Counted from the first letter of the stretch, positions 38,720 through 49,233 are shown. The stretch: DNA of 64,000 bases from Bacteroides salyersiae WAL 10018 = DSM 18765 = JCM 12988 (GCF_000381365.1 NZ_KB905466.1:1114693-1178692); one strand, 5' to 3'. Notes: a model not told the origin generated them from the sequence alone. Numbers and translations: made by a program.

Positions 38720-38998
38720 CTATATTTTGGCTTTACTTGAATAACATTCCACTATTTGCCCAATCCCCTCATGTATCAGCCCGATTTGTGGATACAGAGA
38801 GAAATCATCCGCATGCCCCAATTCATGAGCAAGCCCAATAACAGGAGGTCTGAGGCCTGATCTTGTTGATTTGGAATTCAAATCAAAATAGATGGTAGAG
38901 CCCTGTTTTACTGCCGCATTTCGATAATTCTTTACCGTTACATTTTTTGATATTTCCTTTCATTGCTATCCCATTAAAATCTAAAATTGTTCTTTGAA
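38720..38998 (-). pseudogene. orphan metallopeptidase toxin-tip fragment (HELGH)
   Basis: On the minus strand, a frame ending at the stop codon 38720-38722 reads ...QGSTIYFDLNSKSTRSGLRP followed by PVIGLAHELGHADDFSLYPQ. The zinc-binding HELGH is encoded at 38813-38827. This layout resembles the metallopeptidase tips attached to RHS/YD-repeat proteins. The upstream part (ILDFNGIAMKGNIKK) lies in another frame, so the fragment is frameshifted, and it has no start codon or core domain of its own. It is separated from the intact RHS operon by the decayed transposase. Confidence 0.6.
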
Positions 38999-39053
38999 AT
39001 ATTTGAAATTTAGTTAGTTACAGAGGTTTTCAAAGCGCGATGATTTCAATTTA

Positions 39054-39061
39054 TACCTTTG
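39054..39061 (+). promoter_or_regulatory. -7 box ahead of the transposase
   Basis: TACCTTTG fits TAnnTTTG, 19 bases before the transposase ATG. Confidence 0.4.
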
Positions 39062-39080
39062 CATCCCAATAAAAACTGCA

Positions 39081-40238
39081 ATGAATAAAGAGAAATATGT
39101 GTTTTCCCAATTTATCTCATTCTTGAACGAAGATAAGTTTCGACGCATTGTCGACAAGTATCACGGGAATCGTTATGTGAAACACTTCACTTGCTGGAAT
39201 CAACTACTTACTTTGATGTTCGGTCAACTTTCTAATCGTGAAAGTCTGCGAGATTTGATAGTTGCTCTTGAAGCTCATCATTCCAAATGTTATCATTTAG
39301 GAATGGGTAAAAAACATATCAAAGTCATCGTTAGCAAGAGCAAATCAAGATAGAGACTATCATACTTTGAAGAATACGCATACTACCTGGTTAGTGAAAC
39401 ACGACAAAAGCGTGTTAATCATATTTTCAAACTTGGTGGCAACGTTTATGCTTTCGATTCGACAACTATTAACTTGTGTCTTTCAGTCTTTTAGTGGGCT
39501 AAATTCCGCAAGAAGAAAGGGGATATCAAAGTGCATACATTATATGATGTAGAAACACAGATTCCTGCCTTCTTTCATATCACGGAAGCATCCGTACACG
39601 ATTCTAAAACTATGATTGACAATCCTTATGAATCAGGTTCTTATTACATCTTTGATCACGGTTATAACAACTTCAAGATGCTATGTAAGATTCATCAGAT
39701 TGAAGCCTACTTTGTTGCCAAAGCAAAAAAGAACCTCCAATACAAATCCATCAAATGGAAGCGTAGGCTACCCAAGAATGTGCTTTCAAGCGCAAGTGTA
39801 CTTCTGGTTGGATTCTATCCTAAATAATATTATTCAGAGCCACTTAGACTGATTAAATATTGGGATGAAAAACAAAAAAGGGAATTCGTTTTCATAACCA
39901 ATGCCACGCATATATCTGCTCTTCAAGTTGCCGAACTTTATAAAAATCGCTGGCAGGTAGAGCAGTTTTCAAAATGGCTCAAGCAGCACCTTGAAGTCAA
40001 AATATTTTAGGATATTACAGAGAACGCTGTTCGAATACAGATATATGCTGCAATACCCACTTACTGCTTGGTGGCAATCGTTCAACACGATATACAACTG
40101 GATAGAAGTACATACGAAACACTGCAAATATTGAGCATCTCATTGACTGATAAAACTCATCCGAGAGCCCTCTTTGATAAAACTAAATTTCAAAATGACA
40201 AAGAACGATTCGGACCAAATGGGCCAAGTTTTTTTTAA
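39081..40238 (+). pseudogene. IS4-type transposase, decayed by frameshifts and stops
   Basis: The first 90 codons (39081-39353) are a DUF4372-type N-terminus (FRRIVDKYHGNRYVKHFTCW; LTLMFGQLSNRESLRDL). Later frames carry the DDE transposase core: YAFDSTTINLC, KVHTLYDVETQIPAFFHIT, FDHGYNNFKML and the C-terminal ELYKNRWQVEQFSKWLKQH. The frame breaks near 39340-39370. There are nonsense TAG codons at 39492-39494 and 40008-40010 and another frameshift near 39827. It cannot make an active protein. Terminal inverted repeats and target duplications were not found by eye, so the element ends are not given. Confidence 0.88.
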
Positions 40239-40268
40239 TTTTTAATTTGTCCCAATTTTAATGGGGCA

Positions 40269-40949
40269 CTAATGATTTTTGAATATAAAAACTTCCCCTT
40301 TCCAAGTAATGGTGTCTTTCGATATTTTAGCGTAATCGCCTTTAACATAATATTTTTCAAAAAAAGAATCATCTATTGCAGGGATTTCTATCGAAATATG
40401 GTTAATGTTCTTTTCAATTTGATACTCTTGAAATGGATCAAATCCAACTATACCATAAAATAGACCATCAGAAGTATGAGGTATTATATGCTCAGGTACA
40501 ATATAAAATGTTATTGATTTAACATTATTAGGTAGCATTAACTCTCTACTACTCTTGGAGTAAATTAAATCAAATGTTTTAAAAGTATTAGTATGCACAT
40601 TTATTTTAAGATTCCCCCTTTGATAAGGTATTAAAAAAGAAACTTTGATACTGTCATTTATAGTAGAATCCAAAAATTGAACTACTTTTAATCCTTTAAA
40701 TCCAAAAACATTCGGTGGAGTTGAGTTTAATTCAATAAAATTAGCATCAACCCACATAAAAGTACATTTTGCCAATGTATCATTATACCAAACAGGAGTA
40801 TAAATATGAGGTTCAATGTAATTAAAATTATTTCCTATTATTTCTATTTTTGTTCCAGATTTGCTAAAATAAGTTCCTGATATATCTTTTTGTCCAAACA
40901 CATAAAGGCTAAAACAAATACAAAGAAACAATAAAGCTCGTACTTTCAT
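40269..40949 (-). CDS. unknown exported protein coupled to the RHS gene
   Basis: I do not recognise this 226-aa protein. It starts with a signal peptide (MKVRALLFLCICFSLYVFGQ) and then looks beta-rich with no catalytic motif. Its ATG lies 1 base after the RHS stop codon, so translation is probably coupled. Downstream position and small size fit an immunity protein for the RHS tip, but its export signal and lack of a known immunity fold leave this unproven. Base composition is more AT-rich than the neighbouring RHS core, typical of the variable ends of such loci. Confidence 0.6.
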   Translation of the reverse strand: MKVRALLFLCICFSLYVFGQKDISGTYFSKSGTKIEIIGNNFNYIEPHIYTPVWYNDTLAKCTFMWVDANFIELNSTPPNVFGFKGLKVVQFLDSTINDSIKVSFLIPYQRGNLKINVHTNTFKTFDLIYSKSSRELMLPNNVKSITFYIVPEHIIPHTSDGLFYGIVGFDPFQEYQIEKNINHISIEIPAIDDSFFEKYYVKGDYAKISKDTITWKGEVFIFKNH

Positions 40950-40950
40950 A

Positions 40951-43900
40951 TTACTTCCCTCCTCCTATTAATTTTTTTTGCTGTTTAAAGAATTTATTCA
41001 AGTCAATAGAATATTGATAAATAACCGGATAAACATGTTTTCCGTCATTTGTTATACCACCCACAGAATGTACATCTATACCTTGTAATCCCCTTCCTCT
41101 TAAACTACCAGGGAAAGACCTATCATAGGAGTATTGCATTTTATAGGCTTCAATTTCCATATTTGATACACTTCTTATACCGACTCCTGCATTAAGCAAT
41201 TCTCCATTAGTGGAAAACCTTAACCCTCCTGCATCCAATGATTGTCGAACATGCGTGACTTCATGTATGGATAGAGCATCCGAAGAAGTTTCAATATAAA
41301 CCTTTCCATCGCTACCTTGACGCACTTTATGTTTTCCACCACTAATTGAGCTTAAAGCATACACATTGCTTTGATCTGCTCCCAATAGATCAATGTCTGC
41401 CTTACTTGTATTCAAGTTTGATATACGGTTATTGGCTTCTGATATTCTGCTTTCAAGTTTACCGATTTGTTTTTCGCTCAAACCTCCTTTGTCAAGTTTA
41501 TCTTGATTTCTAACTATGTCTTTATTAAGAGAAGTAATTCTATTATCTATATTCCTTTTTAGCCGTTCCGCTTCTTGTGGGTCTTCCCATATCATGCCTG
41601 TCGGATCAATAAACCTTACCGGATTATTCGCACAATAAACATATGGACTTATATCATAATACTTTTCCAGCAAAGGATCCATCGTTGAGAATCGTGGAAC
41701 GAGTGTGTATTGCAGGCGAGCACCGGAATCATACATGTTGAAACCATGCATTGACAATTCTTCTTTTCCACAAAACCGGCGATTCTGAATATCATAACCT
41801 GTTCTACGGAAAATAGCTCCCGAAGGGAGATATTCCATGCTCTGAAGCACCTCTCCTGTCTCATAATCACAAGTCAAGCGAACGCTGCCCAAATAATCCT
41901 TGATATAATAATACCCTCGAATTCGCTTCTCACCTGTAGTATCATTGCGCAAAGAAACATATCCTCCGGGAGTTTCAAGTCTGGAAAGGCGGCCGTCACG
42001 AAATAGAAAATCGCCATCCCGCACCTCCTCCGTCTCGGAAGAAGGATCGGATAGAAGTTGCAAATCATCCCAAGGGACAATAAGGGCTGTACGGTAAGTT
42101 TTGGTATTCGTACGAACACGACGACCATCCGAAAGATAATCCAGCAGTAATGTATTACCTCCGGGAAAGCAGACGCTGTCCGGTAAATTATGGTTATTAT
42201 AATGTGCATACTCCACATTTTGTGCAAGATTCCGAGTCTCATTACCATTATCATCATAGCCAAAAGCCCCCTCCGGTTCCCAGGAATGATAAAGAAAAGA
42301 ATAAGCATCCGGCCAACGGGAGGAACTATGGTCATAAGAAGACTTAAAATGATTGCCGGTATATTCGAAAGAGAGCACATTGACATCTCCCAATGGCGTT
42401 TGCCGGGTCAAAGTACGAATATTTCCCATAATGTCATAGCCCATACTCTCTTTGAAACGTAAATAACCGGTACCGTCATAAGTATACATAGCCATATCGC
42501 ACAGGGATTGCCGGTCTCCATAAGACAAAAACATGCGGTAACTATTGTCCAGCTGCCGAATAGAAACCGCAGAGATGCGCCCGTTAAAATACTCGTTCCA
42601 AAAACAAGAAGGCACATCCGAATAATGCAATGTCTGCGAAAAACGGGCGCTTTCCAAACTGCCCAATTTACCGTCGGTACGATAGACCGTGGAGATCCGT
42701 TCGCCAGAAGTGATCTGCTCGAAAACCGGACGGCAGAATTCGTCATAGGTAAGCTCACGGGAAGGGAAAGTCCGGCTTTGATTAGTCCGACCGTCAGAAA
42801 GAGATACTGTAAGAGCAGAAGCCGTCTCACGACCACCGTTATCATAATGATAAGACATATCCGAAAGGCAGGTTCCGTCAGGACTCACAAAACGCCGGTT
42901 AATGAGGACAGGAGCGTTGAGTTCATTATATTCGGTAAAAGTATAAGTAGTAGCACGGCTGACAGCATTGTAGATACTACTCCCTATAAGACGCTTACGC
43001 TTATCGTAACTGAAAGACTGGAGTTCACCGGTACCCTCTCCATCATTCAATGATAAATAACAACCGGTCAGTAATGATTGACAAGAGGAATAAGTGCCTT
43101 GAGGGCGAACCACATTCAAAGAATGGAAAAGAGGTAAAAAAAGAAAAGATTCCGTATCATAGTAAGAAACCTTCGTGATACGAGGAGATTCCCCGAGAGG
43201 AAAGCGGTTTGTATAACCGAAAGTACCTGTACCATCATAGGATTCACATACCAGTGTATCCATATAGCTACGCACCAACTCATGATGTGAGTTGGAATTC
43301 CGAACAGTGCCTTCCAAAATGATCCGGTCCAAAAGATCGTACTTGCAGAAACTCCACTCGCTGCGGAAACGCTGGTTGGGGCTTTGACTGAGAATCATAC
43401 GATGGTCGCCGTCGTAAACTTTATAATACCAACCGGCACCGGGCAGCTTTGAAGAAATACAATTATTAAAATAGTCATATTCATAAAAGTACGCATAGTG
43501 ATCAAGCAGATTACCGGAAGCCAACACATAACTTCCGGCAGATGACTCCCAATTCTCAGATACTGCGGGAGGAAGAACACAAACCAACTGGTCGAAACGA
43601 TCATAAAGGAAATAAGTGTCATATGTATAATCCAAACCGACATGCCGTTCCAAGACCACTTTTTCGTGAGCATTTGTAAAAACATAATCACTTTCACCAT
43701 CCTCGTTTGTACGTTTCACGCAAGTAAGACTACCGTCAGGATAATTTCCGTTTCTCGTCACCATAAAACCAGAAAGGGTATAATGAGTCACACAAAGGAA
43801 ACCGGTTGAACCTGCATTCAATAAATACTCCGTTGTAACAGATCGCCCGGGAGTATTACGCCCTATTTCGGCTGTAACACGATTCCAAACAGAAGGCTCG

Positions 43901-44289
43901 TATTCATAGTCCACATGGTAATGGTCTTTATACGGAGAAGAATCGAATGCAGATGCCTGTTTATAAGAACCGTCCGAACTGTCAAAAGGCAATAATTGCC
44001 ACTCCCGTTGGCAACGCCCGACATGATCATACACAATAAGATCAGCCATATCTTTTCCAGAGGGCGTAATGCCATGGTGCACCGTTTGAACCAAGCGTCC
44101 ACCCGAATCGTAATAGGCTGTACTAACCAACGCATTGCTTTCATTCAAGGAAATACCCGGAGAGACCGGCTCTTTAGGGACATAGGTACGGACATAATTC
44201 GACTGTCCACAAAGATCGGAAAGAAAAGAAATGAAGATGCAAGACAAAATGCACCTGAGAAAAAGGGAATGATTAATACTCCGTCGCAT
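40951..44289 (-). CDS. RHS/YD-repeat protein with core domain and HEVTH metallopeptidase-like tip
   Basis: This 1112-aa exported protein starts at 44289 (MRRSINHS); the longer frame to 44316 reads further into the upstream gene. The order is a signal peptide, a DUF6443-like N-region (STAYYDSGGRLVQTVHHGIT), many YD repeats, then the RHS-associated core (YYIKDYLGSVRLTCDYETGE ... SPYVYCANNPVRFIDPTGM). After DPTGM the tip begins. A charged coiled region leads to SIHEVTHVRQ (encoded at 41251-41265, H1009), with NMEIEAY about 45 residues later as a plausible third zinc ligand. A toxin-type zinc peptidase tip is inferred. It overlaps the upstream gene by 17 bases. Confidence 0.85.
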   Translation of the reverse strand: MRRSINHSLFLRCILSCIFISFLSDLCGQSNYVRTYVPKEPVSPGISLNESNALVSTAYYDSGGRLVQTVHHGITPSGKDMADLIVYDHVGRCQREWQLLPFDSSDGSYKQASAFDSSPYKDHYHVDYEYEPSVWNRVTAEIGRNTPGRSVTTEYLLNAGSTGFLCVTHYTLSGFMVTRNGNYPDGSLTCVKRTNEDGESDYVFTNAHEKVVLERHVGLDYTYDTYFLYDRFDQLVCVLPPAVSENWESSAGSYVLASGNLLDHYAYFYEYDYFNNCISSKLPGAGWYYKVYDGDHRMILSQSPNQRFRSEWSFCKYDLLDRIILEGTVRNSNSHHELVRSYMDTLVCESYDGTGTFGYTNRFPLGESPRITKVSYYDTESFLFLPLFHSLNVVRPQGTYSSCQSLLTGCYLSLNDGEGTGELQSFSYDKRKRLIGSSIYNAVSRATTYTFTEYNELNAPVLINRRFVSPDGTCLSDMSYHYDNGGRETASALTVSLSDGRTNQSRTFPSRELTYDEFCRPVFEQITSGERISTVYRTDGKLGSLESARFSQTLHYSDVPSCFWNEYFNGRISAVSIRQLDNSYRMFLSYGDRQSLCDMAMYTYDGTGYLRFKESMGYDIMGNIRTLTRQTPLGDVNVLSFEYTGNHFKSSYDHSSSRWPDAYSFLYHSWEPEGAFGYDDNGNETRNLAQNVEYAHYNNHNLPDSVCFPGGNTLLLDYLSDGRRVRTNTKTYRTALIVPWDDLQLLSDPSSETEEVRDGDFLFRDGRLSRLETPGGYVSLRNDTTGEKRIRGYYYIKDYLGSVRLTCDYETGEVLQSMEYLPSGAIFRRTGYDIQNRRFCGKEELSMHGFNMYDSGARLQYTLVPRFSTMDPLLEKYYDISPYVYCANNPVRFIDPTGMIWEDPQEAERLKRNIDNRITSLNKDIVRNQDKLDKGGLSEKQIGKLESRISEANNRISNLNTSKADIDLLGADQSNVYALSSISGGKHKVRQGSDGKVYIETSSDALSIHEVTHVRQSLDAGGLRFSTNGELLNAGVGIRSVSNMEIEAYKMQYSYDRSFPGSLRGRGLQGIDVHSVGGITNDGKHVYPVIYQYSIDLNKFFKQQKKLIGGGK

Positions 44290-47200
44290 ATTTGTACTCT
44301 GTTTTACGTAATACATGTTCCTGTTCTCCTGTCTCTATCACTTCGCACAGCCGGTTGAATTCATCATACGTATAACGGTAAGTCACTCCACGGGCGTCAG
44401 TCTGGGAAACAATCCCTACCAATGGTTCATACCGGGTTGTCACAACCTGTGCATTAGGCAACCGGCTCCGCAACTGATTCAACAAACGCCAGTCTTCCTC
44501 CGTCGGCTCCTCACGAGAAGCAATCAAGTCGGGAACAATTCCCTGAGACTTCACCTCTTCTAATGAAGACCCGTCAATTTGGGCTATGATGTGTTGTCCC
44601 TGATATCCCCATATCAATACAACAGAGCGCCCTTGACGGGTTTGCATCGAAACCGCTTGCCCATTAGCACTGTAAGAAGAGTAAATAAGTTCCGGCACTC
44701 CCAAGTTCTGGTCCACATTTCCAGTAAACTCAGGTGGAAACGAATATCCCTCTTTATTATAATGCACATATTCCTTCCACGGTTTTATATAAGAATCCTT
44801 ATAATGCAAGTGATGCAACCGCTTGACCAGAACTCCATCCGTATAGAAAGATTCCTCAATGGGAACAGTTACCAGATTATTCTGCTGAAAAATGCCGTCA
44901 TTGTAGTTAGGATAATCAATAGAATAACGAATCGTATGCTCTTCCTTCGGATGTCCGGTTTGCGTAACCGTCGACTTGTTCACTAAAAAATTAGAAGAAT
45001 TATACTCATAAGTCGTATATTTGTTGAAAGAAAGGCTGTTCTCTTTGCCAGGAATATGACTATAATAAGATTCATTACAATTCAGCAAAGGAATGTGATA
45101 ACCTTCTACATTATATCCATGTCCATTCTCATCAACCTGCAAACCTTTCAACCGAAAAATCATCCGTTTGTCATATTTATAAGATTTGGCAGATAAACTT
45201 TTCCCATCTGCCAAGACTCCTTGCCAAGACAATTTTCCATTTAACGGCATCGGAATACTGGGGTCTTTCCAGTAAACCAAAGCAGGTTCCGCCAAATTAT
45301 AAAAATTACTCGTCTCACAAATACTCTTGCCCTTATCCTCTTTCGTCACACTCACCTCCGTGTATCCCATAAAATAACTATTGTATGGATTCTCTAAAGG
45401 ACGAACCGCCGACGAATTATATTCAATAAACTGATAACGGCCAACAATATTATTAGTCCCTATAGAGGATACGACATCAAGTATACCGGTCGTAGAATAT
45501 TCAGCATTCCTGTGAAGAAGTCCCGAACAAAGTCCTCTTGCCCGATCCCGATATACAAACTTACGTGTAGATAAGGGAGATTTTATTTCCGCAACACGTA
45601 CCCCTCCGACAAAAGGTTCACGATTTACCCAACGGGCTTTATATCGTTTCACCTGAATAGTAAGACGCCCCCACTCCGCCGTTCTCGCTGTGATAGTGGC
45701 GCTTTTCATCTTCTCAAGGCACTTCAAACGGGTTGTAAATGTATATTGCTCATGTATCTTGCTGCCTGTATTCTGAAGTCCTTCCGGAAGGCCATATTGA
45801 TGAAAAGAAGGCATATCCAATTCAAACAAGCAAGTATTTTTTTCCACTTCATAGCCATATCCCTCTCCTTTACCGTCATATGTACAAACTACATCTATGT
45901 ACCCATCGAAAGGAAAATCAAAACTAATTGTTTTTTCAGTCTCATTATAATCTTTTACAAGAGTAACCACTTGGGCAGAATCTTCCACTTGCCATTCATA
46001 TTCATATTGAGACCACACTTGATTAGGTTCATATTGAAACTCCGTCCTTCCCTCCAAAGGAGAAACCAATCCGGTCAACATCCAAGTTCGAGACAGTGAA
46101 TTTGATTCACGCATATCCTTAGGGCCTGCAAGGTGTTCTTCTCCTTCCTTAATACAAACCTGAGATTTTATTGGATAAATATAACAATATTGTTTCCCAT
46201 TCTCTGTTCTCCATTCTCTTTCGTAATGATAGTAATCCTTGCGAGCCACAAAAGGGACAAAGGGAAATACCTCTTTAGAACTATCATACCCGTTATAATA
46301 CCCCCATTTATCACAACAAAAACTATTTTTCATGGGCAATGCATCGGACATCTCATATTCCATGCGATATTTTTGTTTTGTTTCTCCTGTTCCTTGTATT
46401 GAAACGGAATCTAATTTTAAACGGTGAGTCAGATACTTTGCCGTATTATCTCCAACTTTTCCACTTGATCCCCTTCCCTCAAAATAGGAATGGTGAAATG
46501 TGTAAGACAAGTTGGGAACCGATTTATTCTTTGCATAAAGAAGAATCTTTTCCAGTCTTTTAGGGCGTTTAGCAGAAGTATTTCCACGCGGGACACGAAT
46601 ATCCAGACGTACATCGTCCGAGGGTACCAAATCTAAAGAACCGTCTTTCCACACAATCCTTCTCAACACAGGTTCACAATCCGTCAACTCCATAGAAACG
46701 GAAGTCGTGGATTCAGGTCTCATTGTTCGAAATTCATTCCAAGTAATACCCGGATTCGAAAAAAGATCCTCTGATATCATCCTGAGTTCCTTCAGCGAAT
46801 GATTTATAGGACTTAAATAAGAATCGAAATATATGTCATACTCAAAGGTTATGACATCACCGGTCGGATACTCGATACGAGTGAGCAGCCACGAAGATAT
46901 TGTCCGTGTCTCCGAATCAAAATGATCCGGCTCAAAAGCGGAAGCCTTACCCGGATATGATCCTACATGCTCATCAATTGCCTCCCCATACACCATTCCA
47001 TAACTTTCCTTTGTTTCCCGGATACCGAAAACGTATTTCACATTTTCAGGAGTAACCACCACAAAGCTCCCATCCATTTCATCTCCTTGATACTCTATAC
47101 GAAGATTTCCCTCCGGGTCCGCCAAAAGAAATTTGGGTACTATACTTGAACTTCCCGCTCCCTTATTCGCATAAAACTTACCGGAAAATCCATCAAAATT

Positions 47201-47647
47201 ATAATGAAAAATATCCGGTTCGTAATCTTTCCGATCATGATATACCGAATACCAAATATATTCGGAATCTTCGTTCGGAATCGTATCCGTTTGCGTCCAA
47301 TACCCCTTAAGATCATCCCAACCACGAACAGAGCGGGAAATAGCTCCACCAGCATGAATACTCCACCCCAAACCGATCCGACTGGCTTCCTGCCCCACTT
47401 TAATCCCTGAGGCATGATAACGTAACGATATGGGCAAACTATAATTACCTACACGAATAGTATAAATAGGAATACTTATATCCGGGACTCCGGTATATAA
47501 AGATACGGGAATTTCCGAATACTCCATCAATGAATACGCTTCCGGAGAAGGTGTATAGTTTTTCAAAACAATCTCCTGCGTCTGTCCTTGAATATCATTA
47601 CCCCAATATAAGAAAACAAATAAGAGGAAAAGCATGCATGTCTTCAT
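44273..47647 (-). CDS. RHS/YD-repeat companion protein
   Basis: This exported 1124-aa protein has a signal peptide ending YWGNDIQGQ. The N-terminus (YTPSPEAYSLMEYSEIPVSL, then YRVGNYSLPISLRYHASGIK-like text) is the typical opening of Bacteroidetes RHS-like shells. YD-type repeats follow, and it ends RGVTYRYTYDEFNRLCEVI. There is no core domain or toxin tip of its own. It is encoded directly upstream of the core/tip protein with a 17-base overlap, so the two probably form one shell. It is 14 bases downstream of the sorting-tail protein. Confidence 0.85.
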   Translation of the reverse strand: MKTCMLFLLFVFLYWGNDIQGQTQEIVLKNYTPSPEAYSLMEYSEIPVSLYTGVPDISIPIYTIRVGNYSLPISLRYHASGIKVGQEASRIGLGWSIHAGGAISRSVRGWDDLKGYWTQTDTIPNEDSEYIWYSVYHDRKDYEPDIFHYNFDGFSGKFYANKGAGSSSIVPKFLLADPEGNLRIEYQGDEMDGSFVVVTPENVKYVFGIRETKESYGMVYGEAIDEHVGSYPGKASAFEPDHFDSETRTISSWLLTRIEYPTGDVITFEYDIYFDSYLSPINHSLKELRMISEDLFSNPGITWNEFRTMRPESTTSVSMELTDCEPVLRRIVWKDGSLDLVPSDDVRLDIRVPRGNTSAKRPKRLEKILLYAKNKSVPNLSYTFHHSYFEGRGSSGKVGDNTAKYLTHRLKLDSVSIQGTGETKQKYRMEYEMSDALPMKNSFCCDKWGYYNGYDSSKEVFPFVPFVARKDYYHYEREWRTENGKQYCYIYPIKSQVCIKEGEEHLAGPKDMRESNSLSRTWMLTGLVSPLEGRTEFQYEPNQVWSQYEYEWQVEDSAQVVTLVKDYNETEKTISFDFPFDGYIDVVCTYDGKGEGYGYEVEKNTCLFELDMPSFHQYGLPEGLQNTGSKIHEQYTFTTRLKCLEKMKSATITARTAEWGRLTIQVKRYKARWVNREPFVGGVRVAEIKSPLSTRKFVYRDRARGLCSGLLHRNAEYSTTGILDVVSSIGTNNIVGRYQFIEYNSSAVRPLENPYNSYFMGYTEVSVTKEDKGKSICETSNFYNLAEPALVYWKDPSIPMPLNGKLSWQGVLADGKSLSAKSYKYDKRMIFRLKGLQVDENGHGYNVEGYHIPLLNCNESYYSHIPGKENSLSFNKYTTYEYNSSNFLVNKSTVTQTGHPKEEHTIRYSIDYPNYNDGIFQQNNLVTVPIEESFYTDGVLVKRLHHLHYKDSYIKPWKEYVHYNKEGYSFPPEFTGNVDQNLGVPELIYSSYSANGQAVSMQTRQGRSVVLIWGYQGQHIIAQIDGSSLEEVKSQGIVPDLIASREEPTEEDWRLLNQLRSRLPNAQVVTTRYEPLVGIVSQTDARGVTYRYTYDEFNRLCEVIETGEQEHVLRKTEYKYATEY

Positions 47648-47661
47648 AATACATTTACAGG

Positions 47662-48825
47662 TTATCTATTCTTCAATATCTTTTCACTGTTAACTTCACC
47701 ATTAATAATAACAGATAATAAATAATCTGCTGATGGTAAAGAGGTTAAATCAAATGTTTCCTGATACATACCGGCATCACATTCCGACAAGGTTTTCTGA
47801 AACAAACAAATGCCCGATAAGGAACAAAGTAACAAATCCACACTGCCTGGACCATCAAGAAGAATATCTATCTTTAGCAGTCCTCCATCTGGAGAGAAAT
47901 AACTGTTATATGCGTAATTTCCCGATTTTTTTCCAAAGCTTTTTTTCTTTGTATAAAGTTCCTCTTCGTCTCTTTCTGCTTGCGTGGCAAGTGTCTCACG
48001 AATGGCCATGTTTACCCGATCCTCCGACAAATATTTCTGTTCCTCCACAGGATAATAATAAGAACGTTGAAAATGCCGGACAGGAATACCGGAAGCACAA
48101 ACAAAAGTCTGTACAGTTTCAAAAACCGGATATCTGTAACCGGGAGCATACCACCGATAAGCATCTACCCGCCAGGTAATACTATCATGAGTAAGATGAT
48201 AAATAAGTGAATCTTTCGAATAGGAAGACGTTTCTCCAAAACTCAATATAGCCGGAGAAGAAGCTATGCGCTGTCCTGTCCGGACAGATTCATGGACACG
48301 CAAGACATCAGACAATACTTCACCGTCAGGCAAAAACAGTATCCCTTCCGCATCCGCTTTACGGACTGTTTCACCATAGACAGCCAAATTCAATGTATGA
48401 CTATATTTTCCTTCTCCGTAATAAAAAGAACAAATAGAATCCGAATAAGTCAAAGGATAATGCATAATTAATTCGGGAAGCAAATGACGCACCTGTAATA
48501 ATTGATTGAAATAACCGACACATAGCAATGAATCGCCGGAAAAACGATACTGATAAGTAGCATTCATTCCAGAACAGGTAAACAAACTGTCCATTCGGTC
48601 ATAAGATTCCCGATATTCATTTTCCAACGGAGTTAACTCACTGAAATCCCAAACAACATTTTTTCCGCTTCGCCCCGGAGACTTATACTGTACCTCCTGT
48701 TTAAGAATGACATCGCCCTCCCTAAACATATGAGTATCTTGCTGTAAAACGGTTTGTGCCTGCGCAGCTGCCATTCCTCCGGAAAAGAGTAATGGCAATA
48801 GCTGACTTTTCACTTTAAAATCCAT
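47662..48825 (-). CDS. exported protein with sorting-tail-like C-terminus, first gene of RHS operon
   Basis: The 387-aa protein has its start at 48825 (MDFKVKSQLLPLLFSGGMAA, cleaved after AQA). The body is beta-rich with many Tyr residues and is otherwise unrecognised. The last 80 residues (DGPGSVDLLLCSLSGICLFQ ... LTSLPSADYLLSVIINGE) resemble the type IX secretion C-terminal domain. This kind of protein often precedes RHS pairs in Bacteroidetes, suggesting a role in export or anchoring. The longer frame to 48858 would leave almost no leader after the likely -7 box TATCTTTA at 48862-48869. Confidence 0.7.
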   Translation of the reverse strand: MDFKVKSQLLPLLFSGGMAAAQAQTVLQQDTHMFREGDVILKQEVQYKSPGRSGKNVVWDFSELTPLENEYRESYDRMDSLFTCSGMNATYQYRFSGDSLLCVGYFNQLLQVRHLLPELIMHYPLTYSDSICSFYYGEGKYSHTLNLAVYGETVRKADAEGILFLPDGEVLSDVLRVHESVRTGQRIASSPAILSFGETSSYSKDSLIYHLTHDSITWRVDAYRWYAPGYRYPVFETVQTFVCASGIPVRHFQRSYYYPVEEQKYLSEDRVNMAIRETLATQAERDEEELYTKKKSFGKKSGNYAYNSYFSPDGGLLKIDILLDGPGSVDLLLCSLSGICLFQKTLSECDAGMYQETFDLTSLPSADYLLSVIINGEVNSEKILKNR

Positions 48826-48861
48826 GACATGGCATTTAAGGTTAAAACTGTCACCCATCTG

Positions 48862-48869
48862 TAAAGATA
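48862..48869 (-). promoter_or_regulatory. possible -7 box of the RHS operon
   Basis: TAAAGATA reads TATCTTTA on the minus strand, one mismatch from TAnnTTTG, 36 bases upstream of the first gene of the operon. Confidence 0.35.
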
Positions 48870-49233
48870 AAAAGCCGGGTAACTTTTATATATAATACAG
48901 CCGAGAAAAGAATTATACTAAACAAAACTACTTTAGAATACAAAATCTTTAATTTTTATATTCACATTTATATTCCTCCTTAACTGCCAAGTCAAAAATT
49001 GTGCTTTCCTAATTATGGATAACCTACCTATCCGCATTGATAAAGCACACATATATATAAAAGTTGTTTCTTCCTAAAATTAATCTATCTTTATAGGAAG
49101 TAAATTCTTTCTCAGTCAAAGAAAAACTATAATTGAAACTTTTGATTATAAAAGAAAAAGAAGAAGAAGTTTTCTACCTACAGAAAGGTAGTTTATATCG
49201 AATCAAAAGGCAACTTTTTATTCATATTACAAA

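Noticed and set aside
38696..38842. Plus-strand 48-codon frame starting MNYRLFFFSIFWLYLNNI and looking like a signal peptide followed by a short protein
   Set aside because: It is antisense to the HELGH toxin-tip fragment and stops after about 25 residues of mature sequence. The hydrophobic start is explained by AT-rich sequence.
39081..40238. Programmed frameshift in the transposase rather than decay
   Set aside because: There are at least two internal stop codons and more than one frame change, which a single programmed frameshift cannot explain.
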